This document shows positions 11,341 through 25,800 of a stretch of DNA of 64,000 bases, one piece after another. A program made the position numbers and the translations under genes. Numbering within the stretch: position 1 is the stretch's first letter; each line of letters starts with the position of its first letter. The notes below the pieces were generated by a model, which saw only the letters and a list, made by a program, of their open reading frames with translations, ran no database searches and was not told the origin of the DNA. Origin of the DNA: Rhabdophis nuchalis (Eukaryota > Chordata > Lepidosauria > Squamata > Natricidae); NCBI GenBank assembly GCA_039707465.1, contig CM077644.1:84824375-84888374 (forward strand), given 5' to 3'.

Positions 11341-11409
11341 TTTTATTTTCCTCTTTCCTTCTCCTCCCCCCCCTTCCTTCCTCCTTTCCGTCTTTCCCTT
11401 CCATCTCTT

Positions 11410-11715
11410 GGTACTGTGCCAATATATTTAAATCTCTCTCTCTTGGAGTGGAGCTAATCCATGCAAATGCGAGCCACTGGCTCCCAAGTGCTCGCTTCAC
11501 AAAGCAAGCTGTGCTTCAGGAGGTCACTCGTTCACAGCTGCTCCTCCCATTCTATTTTTCCACCCACCCACCCCCAGAACTCCGCTCGCTGGTATCCACT
11601 GACTGAAAGGACTCAATTTACTGCAACTGCCGCCTGGTTTTTTCCCTACAACTTTCTTTAAAGCAGGACATTTCTTCCATCTCTCTTTGCAAGGAAAGAA
11701 AGGTAGGAAGTCTGA
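11410..11715. promoter_or_regulatory. candidate promoter/enhancer-like segment
   Basis: A more complex, less AT-rich stretch in a transposon-poor area. It contains an octamer motif atgcaaat at 11461-11468, an upstream AT-rich atatatttaaat at ~11422, and a possible donor-like aaag/gtagga at ~11700. No exon can be demonstrated. The call rests on motif content alone and is an inference. Confidence 0.2.
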
Positions 11716-14700
11716 TTGTTGTAAAGTCGTGGAAATGCCTCTTCTCCTTGCTCATTCTCCGAGTGGGCAGTGCACAAGGAGGAGGATGCTCCTGGCTCTC
11801 TGCCTTGCCTCTTAAAAGTGGGGTGCCAGTGTTGTTGTTACCGATGTGCACAGTTGAAAGTGTTTAAGTGGCTGTTTATCCTAAATGGTGATTTGGCCAG
11901 CTATTATCCAGAGGCATAATGGCCAGGAAGATCTTATCGGAGAGACTCTTGATGCTGCCGCAGTTACAATCCTCAGACTTCCAAGCACATATTTTGGTCC
12001 TTCCATAATGAATCTAAATATTTTTTCTTTCAAAAAAAAAGAAGAAAGAATCCTCTTTCAAGGCATTTTCTGAATAAGTGCTAGGGCTCAATTCCAATCA
12101 AAACTCTTAGCAGCTTTGTTTCTGGCCTTGGATCTTATTAAAGTGATTTCCCCCCCCTGGAGCTGAACTAACTGTTGAAAATTTTAAGGCGCAACAACAT
12201 TTATAGAGATGTCTTTTCTTTTTGTTTTCCCACCATTGTATAAACTTGCAGGCCCCATTCCAAACAGGCCTTCCATTGAGTTATGGTGAAATATAACATT
12301 CCAATGCTCTAGCAGTGGAATTGCTAGATGTAGTTTTACAGCAACAAAACAGGAGGTGAAATAGGCAACATACACCAATACAGCAAGTACATAGTAATCA
12401 TTCAAAAGGAAAACCCAGGCATGATTTTTCTAAGCAGTATCTGAACCTAGGCTGCCATAGAAAATGCTTCTTTATATAATAGCAGATCCAGGCTTCTAAG
12501 TAATTTGAGCAAGATAACGTAGAATTGTTTCTTGGACTTTGGGTGGAGTTTAGGATTTATCTCTTAAATGCAACTGGAATACCATTTTGGATGAGTGTAA
12601 CTCAGGCAGCATGATAAGGAAACACAACTGATCCAATCTTGTCTGCTGGGGTAAAAACAGAAATCTGTCTAAAGGGTAAACGGTTGCAATAAGACATTGC
12701 ACATATAATGCCATCCAGTAATTCTTTAGTATTTTTGCCAATAAACAATAAACATATTTGGAAAATGGAAGAGTTCCATTTTATGCTCCTTTTTGCTCAC
12801 AGGCAATATAGTACCAGAAATAGAGCTTTTTGAAATAAATTCTTCTAGATTAATCCACAGAAATAGCCAATATCCCAAAAGGGAGGTGCTGTATGTGGAC
12901 CACATTCTGCTAAGGCATCTGAGGAGTTGAATAGGGTGGATGGGTACAGAAGGCCCTTGCTTTTCATCCATAAAGAAATCAGTACACACTTATTACTGCT
13001 GTGAAGAGATGAGAGTTCATTTTTTTCCCCCTGCAGCATGTTAACCCTATTGGTATGCAAACCAGTTTGCTTAGAGCGAAGGGAGAAAAAAGAATAAGCT
13101 TTGCAAAAACGTTCAATGGGAACTCTTCAGATGATGTCAGAACTATTCACTATTAGAAATAACTGTTTCCAGCTTTTGAATTTTGAAGTAAAGCCGTTAA
13201 TCAAAAAAGCTGCCAAATTATTATTTTTACTTATTTATGCCTTTTATTTATGTATTATTTATATTTGTTAATTGATACTTCTGTGCCCAATTTGTGTGTT
13301 ATAAATGAGTGACATTTCAACATGGAATTGCATGAATGGTAGAAGTCGGGAAGTATAACTTTCAGCTGCAAAGCCAAACATAAATTTTGCATTAACTTCC
13401 ACTAAAATCGTTGAGGTTTACCTATTTTCCTCCTGCTTATTTTTAGTGAGAAAAAAAAAAGAAACGAAGAAGCATTTTCTATGATCTGCTAGACAATCCT
13501 GAATTTTTTTCTACAGAAACTTTTAAAAAGGCTACCATAAAAGAATATAACATACAGACAAACAATGCATACAACAATAATAATGCATTTTATTAGTTGT
13601 ATCATAAAATAAAGAATACCAATGACCTTTTAAAAAAAGGTCCAGTTGGTATCTTTCATGACCCTGTAATATTGAAGATTAATGTTGACTATATGTGGTC
13701 CAAATATAGTTCAACAATAAATTCAGATTGCACAATCCAGTTATAAATAGGGGAGAAATGAAAAAGAACATGAAAGGTTTTTGAAAGACCTTTAAAAAAA
13801 GTAATTGTATTAGTTTCCATCATACTCCTAAGAACCCTACATGACATTATAGGTAGTAAGATGCATGATAAAGTATGTTCATTCACATTATTAAGAATGA
13901 TTTCAGGTTTAAATGCATCATCTGAAATATTTATTCAGATTTGTTGCCTACCTATTCAGTTATATATCTTTAATCTTCCATGATTTGTAATTAATTCAAA
14001 ATGAATATCTCCCAGATATAGGCAGATTTCATGTTTCAGGATCCACGTTATTCCTTTAGATAAGACTAAGGCCTAACTAAGTGCAAGTCAAGTGCAAAAA
14101 ATACCTTCTGAATGTGACCTGATTTTTTTAAAAAAAATATTCACACACATATAATCACTCCAGGATGACACACATTTGTGTAACCAAGGTGGAAATTCCT
14201 CCCCCCCCCCCCCCATTTTTTCCTGATATTTATGTTGTTCTAATTTAGGTAGGAAAAATATTTTGTGTCGTATAATTGAGAGAAACCCTTGTGGACACAA
14301 CACTCATTGGACCTCTCTGCTCCCAATCTCTAACCTAGAAATCTTTGCAAGATTCTTGCCTTTATAATCTAGGTTTTGGTCACTTGGTTTGCTTGGAGAC
14401 AATTTTCACATTTCCCTATCCTCCTAGTAACATAGGTCCTTGACTTCTGTTGAATAAAGTGTAAACTTATTAAGCAAGTTGATTTTGAACCAAGTACAGT
14501 TTGTTCTGTTTTGCTATACTTTAGCCACATCTTGTTAATGTAGTAAATCTGCCAGTATACGATTCAGTTCAATTTAAAAAAAAAAAATCAGGATATTTTC
14601 TGTTTTATGGAGACAGCTACATAGACAAATGACTTTAATTTATTCTATAACAGAGTGTAAATGTGTTCTAAATTCTTGCATGTTCCACCTTGTATGATCT

Positions 14701-17700
14701 AGACTTTGAGTTCTTGTACTTTGCAAGGCAGAACATATATGAGCATGCAAGTCTTTATTTTAAACGTTGAAATTTTAAAGCAGTCCATCAAACAAAGAAC
14801 GTAACTGGCAACAGATTTATCAAGCAGGAGCTATCATTTGCCATATAGTCCATGCCATCTTAAAATGAAAATCTGTTAGGTTTTTCATCCATTTCTATAA
14901 TTACTGAAATTGTCTTCTAATTTTACAACTCTGGTCATTATCTTGTGTTCCAAGTAGATATGACTATAATATCAGTATGCAAACTTCAGGTCTTTTGTCC
15001 TAGTGACTACTGAAAGTGTTTGCTGGGCAGAAAAAGATTACTTTATACCGCAAGGGGTTAAGAAGTGAATCAGATCTGTAATCGACTGACTTCAACACTG
15101 ATAGCCTTTGAAGAAGCGTCACTATTTTTTTTTTAAATACTTTGTTTCATGGAAAAATAAAAAGACTGACATTCCTTTATATGTTTGGAATTCTTCAATG
15201 GATGTAAAATGCTAGGTAATGACAGAAATTATCTTGAGGCTTTTTCTGTTTCCTCTTGCAATGTTATTAGGCACATTTTATACACAGCTGCTTTCTTCTG
15301 AAACATGCATGCTTCTGCTGTGTCATCGCATATTTTGTGATTGTTAAGAGTTATTCTGAAAATGGCCCTTACACCCTCCCTTCATTTTTTGAATCTGTAA
15401 ACCTATGGCTTTGGTTTGGCATGTTAGTGGCAATTCTGCCATTTCAAGTACAGGCAACCAGTTCAAATAATAATCATTTTCCTTTTGACTGTCTTCTTGT
15501 GCTACTGTTGGATGATCCACCCAATTGTTCTGTTGGAAAGATTTTTTTTTTTTGAGAATTTGATTCCAAAGCTGTTTTCTTTCATCATTGGAAAGTATAA
15601 ATATTTCACATGAGCATATAAAAATTCAGTCCTAGATACTTTGTAAAAATGCAAAAGATACAGTATCCAGGCAAATTTATTGGCATATTAGAATGTCACA
15701 AATGTACTTTCCTTTTTCATAATCATAATAAATAGCTTATTCTTCCACGTTGTTTATCTCCATATCTAAGAAATTGAAAGCAAATGTGCTAGTAAGATAC
15801 AAAGAGCTGAGATACTCAAAATAAACCTGCCAGACTATTTATAAATTCACTTAGTAATACCTTGATTCATGAAATTTGCAAGGATTAATTTCTGAAAAAA
15901 TGAGCTCATGGTGCAATAATCCAGTACTATACACATACACTGTACTGAATAGTCATAAATATCCAGTAAAAAGAGCAGATGGCTCTGTTTTTGTTCCCTA
16001 TGACTTGTAATTAAATACGCCAGTGTTTAAATTCTGGTGCAGAAATGGGGAATATGTAGTTTCCCTGATATTGTTACCTTCACATTCTACCAGCCTTTGC
16101 CACCAAGATATGTGATGGATATAATATGTGTTATAATCCAGCAATCCCTAAAAAGGCCTTATGTTGCAGAACCCTATAAAGTTGCATTGTTATTCTACGG
16201 ATTGGGAATATTCACTGTTTTTATTGCTGAGCCAGGTCTCCAAAGATTTTGAATAGAGGTTTGATTGATATTATGACTGATTTGCAAAGATTATGTTTTA
16301 AAAGAACATACCAGTTGAGGCAATGAAACCCAGAATATTAATAAAAGAAAAAGTATTTACACCATGGATTCATAAGAATTACTGGTCGATTTCAACCTTT
16401 ATTGCACTGTCAAGAGTTTTATTTTTTAAAAAAATCTGTGAGCGGATTGCGTTTGTCACAAAAGTATTTCACTCCCATCACTCTGTTACTGTTGTGACAT
16501 TTTCAAGGAAATCCCAGAGACTTATATAAACATATGCTGGTGTGAATGAAATATCCAAAACTATATCCTGTAACCGCTATTTCAACTTCTCCATGTGCCA
16601 AGATAATAACATGCTAGCAAAAAAACAGGCTGAATCTGTGAGAAAACCAAATATTCAGAAAGTTACAGGGCAATGCAATAACTGAATTGAATAGTGAATG
16701 AAGTATTAAAAGTTGATTTAGCGTCTTTTCCTGTGGAGAATAACATTAAAAACCACTATTTCCCTTGCTTGTGGGAGGAGGAGACCATCAAACTGAATTT
16801 AACCATAACTTAACCATGATTAACCAAGATCTATTTCATAAAGATATCAATTCTATATGTTCAAACTAGTAACACATCAAATGGGCTTAATTGCTGAATG
16901 GAACAATGAAGTTAATGTGCAAATTTAACTTCATTTTGCACAATAGTATGTTGTCCTATGGGAACAAATAGCAACATTCAACCCATTAACTCTTGAATCA
17001 GAGGAGAATTATTGGGATTTTACCAAAATAAACCTAAAATGAACCTCTCCACCGTGTTTGACTTCTGTTGATTCTTTATCTAGCGAATTATTAGCTCTCA
17101 ACTTTAGCTTTAGTATTTTTCACCACACCTTTCTATCTTACAGTGATTGTGCATATTACCAGTACATTTGGCAGGGCTGTGAAAAATATCCAGGAAGAGT
17201 CCTTCATAGGGCATATTGGCTTAAGCAAAACACACATTCTTAAATTGTATTAAAATAGCTATGTCCTATGGAAGCTTTGGTGTTGCTTTTTTCCTATGTC
17301 CATGTATGCAGTACAGTCACTTTATTCATTGTCTCGGGGAAATCTTTTCTGTGCAGTCACACTCCTGCATAAATTCCTAGAGAAAACCTACTCCAAGCCT
17401 CCCAAAGAAGGTGGCTTAATATTTTGGGGATTATTTGCTTACACTAACATATGTGATGACGAATGTTAATATAAGCATGTGCTTGCCCAGTTAAGGATAG
17501 TTTGGAGATAGATGTGGGTAATATTTGATTTTTTTAAAACCTATTTTAGAAAGACAGCATCCTTTCTTCCTCCCAGAAAATCCCTTGCTAGCGTTCCATT
17601 TTTCCCAATAGAAGAGAATAGAATACCTGTAGCTTAGGGTTGAACTGTTCGTCCATGGTGCTCTTTGAGTTTATTTGCGTGTAGACATTCCATTACTTGA

Positions 17701-17819
17701 CTAAGTAACATCAGTAACTTAGTGTGAGGTTTGCCATCTGTTTAAACACCAAGAATGCTACATGCTTTTCCCAAAGGTGCTTTTTCAAGAGGCAATTAAA
17801 CTTTCTGTAGTGGGTTTTT
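11716..17819. other. no gene seen; long transposon-poor AT-rich interval
   Basis: About 6 kb with no LINE, SINE or hAT similarity that I can recognise and no exon-like frame. Homopolymer runs occur (for example C17 at ~14199-14215). It could be intronic or intergenic. Confidence 0.4.
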
Positions 17820-17941
17820 TCAGTGGTGAAATTCATTTTTTTTACTACTGGTTCTATGGGCATGGCTTGGTGGGTGTGGCAAGGGAAGGATACTGCAAAA
17901 TCTCCATTCCCACCCCACTCTAGGGCCAGAACCTGCTGAAG
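17820..17941 (+). mobile_element. hAT MITE left-half fragment
   Basis: Begins cagtggtgaaattca and carries the actactggttct, tgggcatggcttggtggg and ggaaggatactgcaaaa blocks of the family found at 1.1 kb. It ends with ccagaacctgctgaa but lacks the terminal cacccctg, so it is internally and terminally deleted. Confidence 0.65.
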
Positions 17942-20900
17942 ACATTTCACTTCTCATCCAAGAAACTTCTTTAGTTCTGACAGGTTGGTTTGGGACAATC
18001 ATGACTGAGAATCTCCATAGACATTTTACATGCTTTTCTTTACATCTAAATTATGACAAATCCCTTAAAAACTCTTCTTTCCATCTGGGGAAATGTATTA
18101 TTTCTCCAGATGGGAGCATGTTCCCATCACAACAAACATGTGACTTTACCAGTCCAAGTTAAATTGATTATTTTTTTTATAGAAACCTTTAATGGCTGAG
18201 CACCAGGTTCATTTCCTGTACTAGCCGCAGCAATATATATATGCTTATGGCAGATTTTTGCATGCCCTGCCACTAAGAAGTGACATCAACTATAAAATAA
18301 CTTGGACTTATGTTTGGACCCATCTTTGTTGAAGTTTGGGCAAAGATGCTTAAAGCATCTCTTTTTACACTGGCTTATTAATTAGAGATGTTTCTGCTCC
18401 TGAATTTTTTTTTAAATTATTGTCTTGAATTTTAGAGATAGCAAAGAAGTTAGCATTACAACATGGTTGTGGGCAGCATATACAGTTATAGAGTGCTCTC
18501 TTTTGCTCTCTTTCTTGAGCAGGGCAAAGATCAGCATTTCTTTAAAACAGAGAGCAAAGATAAGAATCTAGCTGTAAAAACAAAGGTTATTTCAACTCAC
18601 TGCAATAATTTCAGCTTGCAGCTATCAAGGGTTTTTCAGGAGCCGTTGCTTTCACTCTGGCCTTGTTGGCATAGCATGAAGCTGTCATATTGACAGATGT
18701 TAGGCTTGACACAGAGCACCTTTTGGAACCCGATTGTGACTGTTTGAATAGTCGCAATGAGGGTTGATTGCCAAAACAACAAGTTAAACTACCGCTTTCA
18801 AGTGCTGAATCTGTAGGGCATTAATGAACAAGGAGTGAGATGGGTCTGAATTCTGCTTTGACCCATAAGTGTTAGTGAACTCAATAATACTAGGAATAAC
18901 ATCAACAACTATGATTTCATTTAGTGGATGTTACATTCTCAAAAGTCTCTAATTGTTCACAAGACATTTTGTGGGATTCCTGGAATTAAAACTTGGTAGC
19001 TTGATTCATAGATAACATGCAGCTGTAATGTTATCTGTTTGATGTGCTGAATATAAATTAAACAAATTGCATTATATGGTAGCATTATGTGTGAACCAGA
19101 CTGTATTTGCACATCACACAAACCATGATTTCATGTTATATTTATGATTAAAAAAAATAGTGTAACCAATCTTGGATTTGCTTAATTGGCACACTATCTT
19201 TTTTTACAGATGGAAATAAATATTTGTTTATGATGATATGGTCACTTGCTGATTTGCTGACAATTATGGACTTTTTTTTGCTAAATATTGAAAACGTACT
19301 TGCAATTTACATTTTGACAATTAGAAAGAATGGAGGCATGGTGAACCTATGGGAGCATAATTATCAAACGCATTTATAACTGCTGTAAAGAAACTCAGAA
19401 GCTGTTTCTTTATATTTTATGTTATCTTACGTTCTCTCCTTACTTTTTCATTCCTTGCACTTATCATCTGTTCTATTTATCTCTCTCTGAATTTAGTTTG
19501 CACTTATTTTTACTATTGCAAAAGTAAAGTGTCAATTATTAATATTCAATTAATAAAATGTATTTTAAAAATTGTCGGTATTCTGATTAGACAAATTAGG
19601 ATGAATTCTACACCCAGTTAATTTAGAACAAGTCAAACGCAATTATTTCTGAAAATGGATTGTTGAACTTAACCTTAATTATGATGTAAAGCTAGGTTCA
19701 ACTAAAATAAAAGCTAAAGTTGTCCCTGGTTTTGTGAAAAGTCGAGGTGGATGTTTGAGTCATTTTTGGAAATTATCCCCTTCATACCTGAAGAGGAACA
19801 AATTGAAGTCCGCATTCAAGTATACTTGACAAGTGCAATCCTGGTTGTTTTCAACAAAATTCTACTTATTCTACTTTCACTCTGCTATTTCTAAGAAAAA
19901 GGGAGGTAATATTGATGATCTGCAGCGTTAAGCATATGTAGGAGGATTTTTTTCCCCTTTAAGGTCACCGCTGCTCTGAGGGCAAGGTTTTAGCATCTGC
20001 AAGGCTGAAAGAGCGTCAGTTGATAAAAGGACTGAGCTATTCTGATGTTTCTGAAGCGTTTGCTGAACTGACTTTTATCTCCCAATTCCTCCTCTTCTGT
20101 ACTTCTCAAATGCTGTCAGAATTCTGAGTCCCACTACAAGAATTTCTCTTGGCTTTCCTGAGGGAAGATTCCAGATAAGCAAAGAGTTGCAGAGAGGAGC
20201 TCAGAAATGAGACATTTTAGTGGCAGGCCATAAATTACAAGAATCTAAAATTGGTCCTTCGGGGAATCAAGCTTGTCCTCTGCCAAATAATGCAACCAGT
20301 TTATCTGGGCATAAAGACTTAAGGGGGAAAAAAAGTCACATAATTGGTATCCTGAGGACTAGATCCATCTATAGAGTCAGAGCTTTCACATTGACTTTGA
20401 TGGATAGAATAAGAATATGGAGTTATGACATGGTTGAGAGCACAGTAGGGCATGTAAAGACCCACATTGCATTTATGCTGCCAACAGCTGCTAGGGAAGA
20501 ACATTATTATTTTTGTATATTCATTCCATCATGAGTGCCCTTTTTATGTCTGTAGGTGAGAGAGAACAATATTTGCAAAATATAGGTTTTCGGTTTGACA
20601 TTCTGGGATTAAAAAGTAAGGCAGAGGTATTAATAATTTAACAGGAAAAGATTAAAAAGATCATTGGGTTTTAAAACAGACATAGATTTGAAGCTTGTTT
20701 AGTATCATTTATTTTTAGGCAATATGGAAATTTGAAGAACTGAGATTTTTTTCTGTCTTGTCTTTAAGATTATTTTTCCAATATATCGTTAGGTATGTAA
20801 CCTAGTCCTTCCACATCATTGATCATTTTTGAACAACATAATCTACAATTTGTTTGCATCCTAACAGGCCAACCTATGACAAATATAAACATACAGTATA

Positions 20901-22180
20901 TTGCATTTAAAGATTGAAATAGAAATTCACAAATGTTTATAAATAACATTTGTGTTGTTGTTTTCTTCCATAATTCCTCTTAAAATTAATTTTTCTATCT
21001 ATTTTTTAAATGCTTGTTATCACCTGAAGCCACTTTTAAAATGCAGTTTACTGTAGATTTTTTTGTATGTAGCTTTATATATTAATTAAAATTTAAATAA
21101 TTCAGTAGTATTAAGCATGCAAAAAGCTAAGCATTTCAGCAGCCTTAACATAAAGCCTGCAGTCTTATGGATCTTATGCCAATCTCTGAAATAAACCCAC
21201 TGAACAGTGGGAGACATATTCCAAATTAAAAATGAATATAACAGCCATTTAAATTTTGTCTAGATGATAGACACCAACTTTAATATTTAACCTTATCCAT
21301 AATCCAATGCACAAATGGTATGTGTTGCATTGTCTTACTGCATTGTAAATTCAGTTTGATCATGTACTATGAGATAAAATTAGTCACTAAAAATAATTAG
21401 GATTCAACCACATACACTAGTAAGCTCCCTCACTTTAGTGAACATTCAGAGGACTCTACTGTTATAGACGAATAAAATCTACAATGATTGGTAGCTAAGC
21501 ATGAATGAATACCAGGATGATTACATGACACTGGATTAAAATACTATGCCTATAAGTAGTTGAAAAGGTAGCATAAAATAATTGAAGTAGCATAAATCAT
21601 TTGTGATTAAGTTAGTTACTAATTGCATTTATTTCTCTTCCAAGGTCAGGTGGCAGTCTCACAAATTTAAAAGGACGTTTGAGAATGATTTAAAAAAAAA
21701 ATCTTACAGTTGCATAAACCCTTTGTTTCATGCTATTTTAGTAGTTCTAAATTCTAAATTTAAATTTTCTTGATCTTCATTAAATTAGACCTGGAATATC
21801 AAGGAAGAGGGGCAATGCTACAATGCTGCAGGTACATTTGATTCTTTTAGATATTTCATTTTACTTTCTTTTGATATTATACAAAGAATAGTCATTGCTA
21901 CCTATATACTGTCTGAATATATAAACGACATGTATAGGTAAATATAAACACATGTACAGGAACACGATTTATCGTCCCGTTTAATTTCCTAAGAAAGATT
22001 ATAGTAAGTGAACGTTTAGTGTAATGATGTCACCACTGTATGATAAACATGTATTAGACAGTGAAAATACTGATTATCTGTCAAGATTAATCTCCTTTTT
22101 TTTCAGTAATAGCAGCCTGACAGCCCCCTGTAGTTCATCCTGAAAATATATGCTAATATCAAATATTGTGGGATAATATA
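17942..22180. other. no gene seen; AT-rich unique sequence
   Basis: No repeats beyond simple A/T runs and no convincing coding frame. The frames at 20220-20534 and nearby lack any recognised domain and have no supporting signals. Confidence 0.35.
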
Positions 22181-22200
22181 GTGTGTGTGTGTGTGTGTGT
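22181..22200 (+). repeat. (GT)n microsatellite
   Basis: Ten GT dinucleotides, a simple repeat. Confidence 0.9.
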
Positions 22201-22369
22201 ATTTCTGTCAATGCAGTGTGTTCATAGATGTGAACCTCTTGTCAACCACTTCCACCAGTCCCAGCATCTTTTAAAACAATAAAAACTTGACAGACAGGGT
22301 CATTTCTTGAATTCACACTATTCATAGTAAAGAATGGTGAGGGAGCGGAAAATCTGGATTAGAAGATGA

Positions 22370-22800
22370 GGTTGCAGTTCAGTTTTCACATGTGGCTGAG
22401 TTTGTCACCGGCATTGTCAACGCGTGCTCATTTATTTTTAACCAGGGAAAGAATATATATTTATGAAGAGGCAAAAAAAAAAAAAGTGGGGGAGTTTAAA
22501 TGTGTACTTTCTTATAAAGTGGCCTTTGTATTATAGGCACTTTTAGCTTCAGCTTGCAAATAGCGCCTGGAAAATAATCAGTGTAAAATACGTTTCATCT
22601 TTAAATATGATCAGATAGAACCTTGAAATCCTTTTAAGTTGAAAGCGCATAGCTGAATAACCTGACTGCCGCTCACAGTGGACGGTTCCTTAAATTTCTG
22701 TCGGAAACCTGGAGCAAAGGTAGCATTGTGAGCATGATAGGTCACTGGATGGATTGATTGTTTTAGCAGAAGAAAGAATATAATCTGAGAAGAAAAATGT
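22370..22800. promoter_or_regulatory. candidate conserved non-coding segment
   Basis: A repeat-free block with retained CpGs (22410-22440 and 22660-22710) inside very AT-rich DNA, plus homeobox-like TTTATT/TAAAAT elements. CpGs decay fast in vertebrate neutral DNA, so local retention hints at function. No exon is visible and conservation cannot be tested here. Confidence 0.15.
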
Positions 22801-25800
22801 TACTAGAGTCATATCAGTGAACCATTATTTTCCAAATCCTTGTGAAACTGAAATTCTGTTGATTGTGCGCGTGATTGTTTTTTGTGAACACAATAAATGC
22901 TAACTGGCTCCATAAAAATTGGTATTTATATTGACATTTCCAAGTGCAATTAAAAATCCTCAAACAGATCTAAGGTTGTAAAGCAGCTCTTTTTCCAAGC
23001 TCACTGTTGTTTTTATAAATTCTTCTCTTCTCTGTCCTCAGGTACTTTAAATGAAATAAATGTTTCCTTCAGTAATTCCATCCCCACCCTACAAAGAATA
23101 AGTATTTCTCCATGTTAATTTGGAGTTTACATGTTTAGTTTGCATATTTTTGCATCAGCAGTTCTTAACTCAATTAGATAAAGGTCACTGTCATTCATAA
23201 TCAAGAGGGAAAAAATAGATTAAAGGTCATGGCTGAATGGGGGGGGGGGGAATCCCACCTGATTAGCTGTACAACTTTATTGTATGATTTAATAAATTAC
23301 AGGATAAGTAGAAGTCACGAATTAACAAATTAAATTTGATATTATGGGTCAGTTACTATGTCAAGTTCTGAAAGAAGTCACATATTCTCCAAGATGCTAC
23401 TTGTTGGATTTTGTAAGTTGAGCTAAGTATGTTGTGTGTTAGAAATGGTTAATCCAGTAAAAGAAGGATTTAGCCTAAATATGGTTGGACTGAAAAGTGC
23501 ATTCTTTGAAATGAGAAAACTTTAAGGAAAGCTATTTAAAAATTAGATAAGAAATTTTCTTAGTTGCTGGGATTGAGAAATAAAACTACCACTGAAACAA
23601 TTTTTTGCCATTAAGTTTCATTTTTTTCCCTACATGCAATTCACAAGTTTCATTAAATTCAATTTATCTCAATTTTCTGCTGGTTGGAACAAAAAAAAAT
23701 CATGATTCATTATTACCTTTTGGGATATATGCGTGTAGGCAGTAATATAAAATTTATCTGTAAGTGCTTTCTGAAAACAATTAGATAGAAAGATTTATGG
23801 ACAAATATACTCTAAGGAAAAATAGTGGTTATGACAAATTATTGAAAACATTTAACAATCTCAGCTTTTATTAAAATAACATAATGGTACTAACCATTAA
23901 TTTTTTGAAATCAAAGAATAGCCTGTTAAAAATCTGGGAATTAGTTATAGTATGAAAAACCACCAGTATTATTCTACATTAAATAAATAGTTTCTTTCTT
24001 TTTTTATTCTTCTTCCCTTCTTCTTTTTAAAATGTTGCATTTTCTTTTTAAAAAAATCAGGAAGAAATATATTATTACAATATTTTAAAGCCGAATCACT
24101 GATACAGTTTCAAACTGCATCAAACATGATTTAAGCATGAATTCAAAATATAGTTTGAAACACTTTCAGCGAACAGGCTTAAAAATTTTATTTAGGTCCA
24201 AAACTTTTAACAGGTTTCAAATCTGTTTTAGGATGCAACGTTTAACATAGCTTAATAAAAGTTTTTTAAAAAATATTTAGGAATATCTATTAGTAGACAG
24301 TTTATAATCATTTTACACTATTATGTATGTGCGATGTTTGTTGCAGATGCCTTCAAAGGTCTGTGTTATTGTTGATATCACATCAGGAATTTTGTGTATA
24401 AGCAAAATAAAAAAAAATTAAAACAAAAGTAAATGGAATCCATCTTCAATTTATATTTTCATCATATTTTTTCATCTTAACTAGCTTCCTAATTTTCTTT
24501 GCTAATCAGGACACTGTATCTGAATATTCTAAGAATTTTAATTTTGATCAGTTAATTTAATCAGTGTTAAAATTTATTCATTTTTAATCCAACCATATGA
24601 AAATGTTGCACAGCAGTAATTCTGAACGTAATTCAAATTAGTCCTTTTTCAAATAGATGCATAGAACATTTTTTTCATGATTTAAAACAGGAGAAACAGT
24701 ATTTTACTAACTTTTAGTTTAGCGCCATTCCATTTGTTGCTTTTTTTCTTGTTTTCATTGACTTTCAACTTGAAGGTTGTTAACAAAGCTCCATCTTCCA
24801 CAAGAGTCTCATCCTTCTCTTTTTACCATGCTTTGAGCATGTTTATGAAGCAAGATTTCCGAAGCGTCCTTCAGTAGGAGCTAAAGGTGAAAAGGCAAGT
24901 TTACAGCAATACTAAACATCTTGATTGTGTGTTTCCAATTCATTATAGTTAAGAGGTGTTCCAACATTAAGATAAAGAAAACAGTTTCCTACCTGCAAAA
25001 TACAATATGATTTTTATTTGGGATGTTCTCTAAGATGATCTCTCTTTTTTTCCCACACGTCCCTCCAGACTGGAAGAAATGCAGACTTGCGGGACAGGAA
25101 TAATTTGGATACAGCATTAGCAGGAAAAGCAGAAATCATGGGAATGCATACCCATCCATCAAGCTTACAATTTCTCCCAGTAGATCCTCCTGCTTTTGTA
25201 ATTTTGTCAACAAAGAAAGACTTAGTAGACAGATGTGAGGAAAAACATCTGTGGGGGGGAATTCCACTCCTCTGTTCTGTAAGTGAAAATGTTCCCTTTC
25301 CAAAAGAGCAAAGCTTTGTTCAATAACAGTAACAATGATAAACAAAACAAACATGCTAATTAAATTTAAGAGTTAAAATTTAATTTGGGAGGAGGGCTCT
25401 ACCTGGAAAAAATCCACAAATAAATTAATTTGGCTTTGCTAAAAACTAGACTTTAATTTTTTTCAATTCATTCATTATTTTGAGAAATATCAATTGTAGA
25501 GGATATGTCTGCTATGAAACTCGTATATCTTTCAATATTTACAAACACTCCAATAAAAAGTTTGTAAGTCAAAGTTTTAGTTTAAATTTAACCTTTCAAG
25601 GCACGCTAATGATAGTTGACTATTTTTTCCCCTCTCCATCAAATGTTTTAGTTTAAATGGTTTGGACTTCTAAGAAATGTATGTATGTATATGGAAATTA
25701 AGATGAATTTGGCAAAAGTACTAAAACTGTAGGTCAAACAGAATAAATCTCATCCTGCTCAGTTGAGAGATCACAATGTCCCCCAACCAGTTATATCCAA

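Noticed and set aside
11158..11606. Frames of 67-134 codons over the TTCC repeat
   Set aside because: Residue content is dictated by the microsatellite.
25087..25326. 79-codon frame as an exon
   Set aside because: No domain, no splice-site support and no repeat explanation; nothing to distinguish it from chance.
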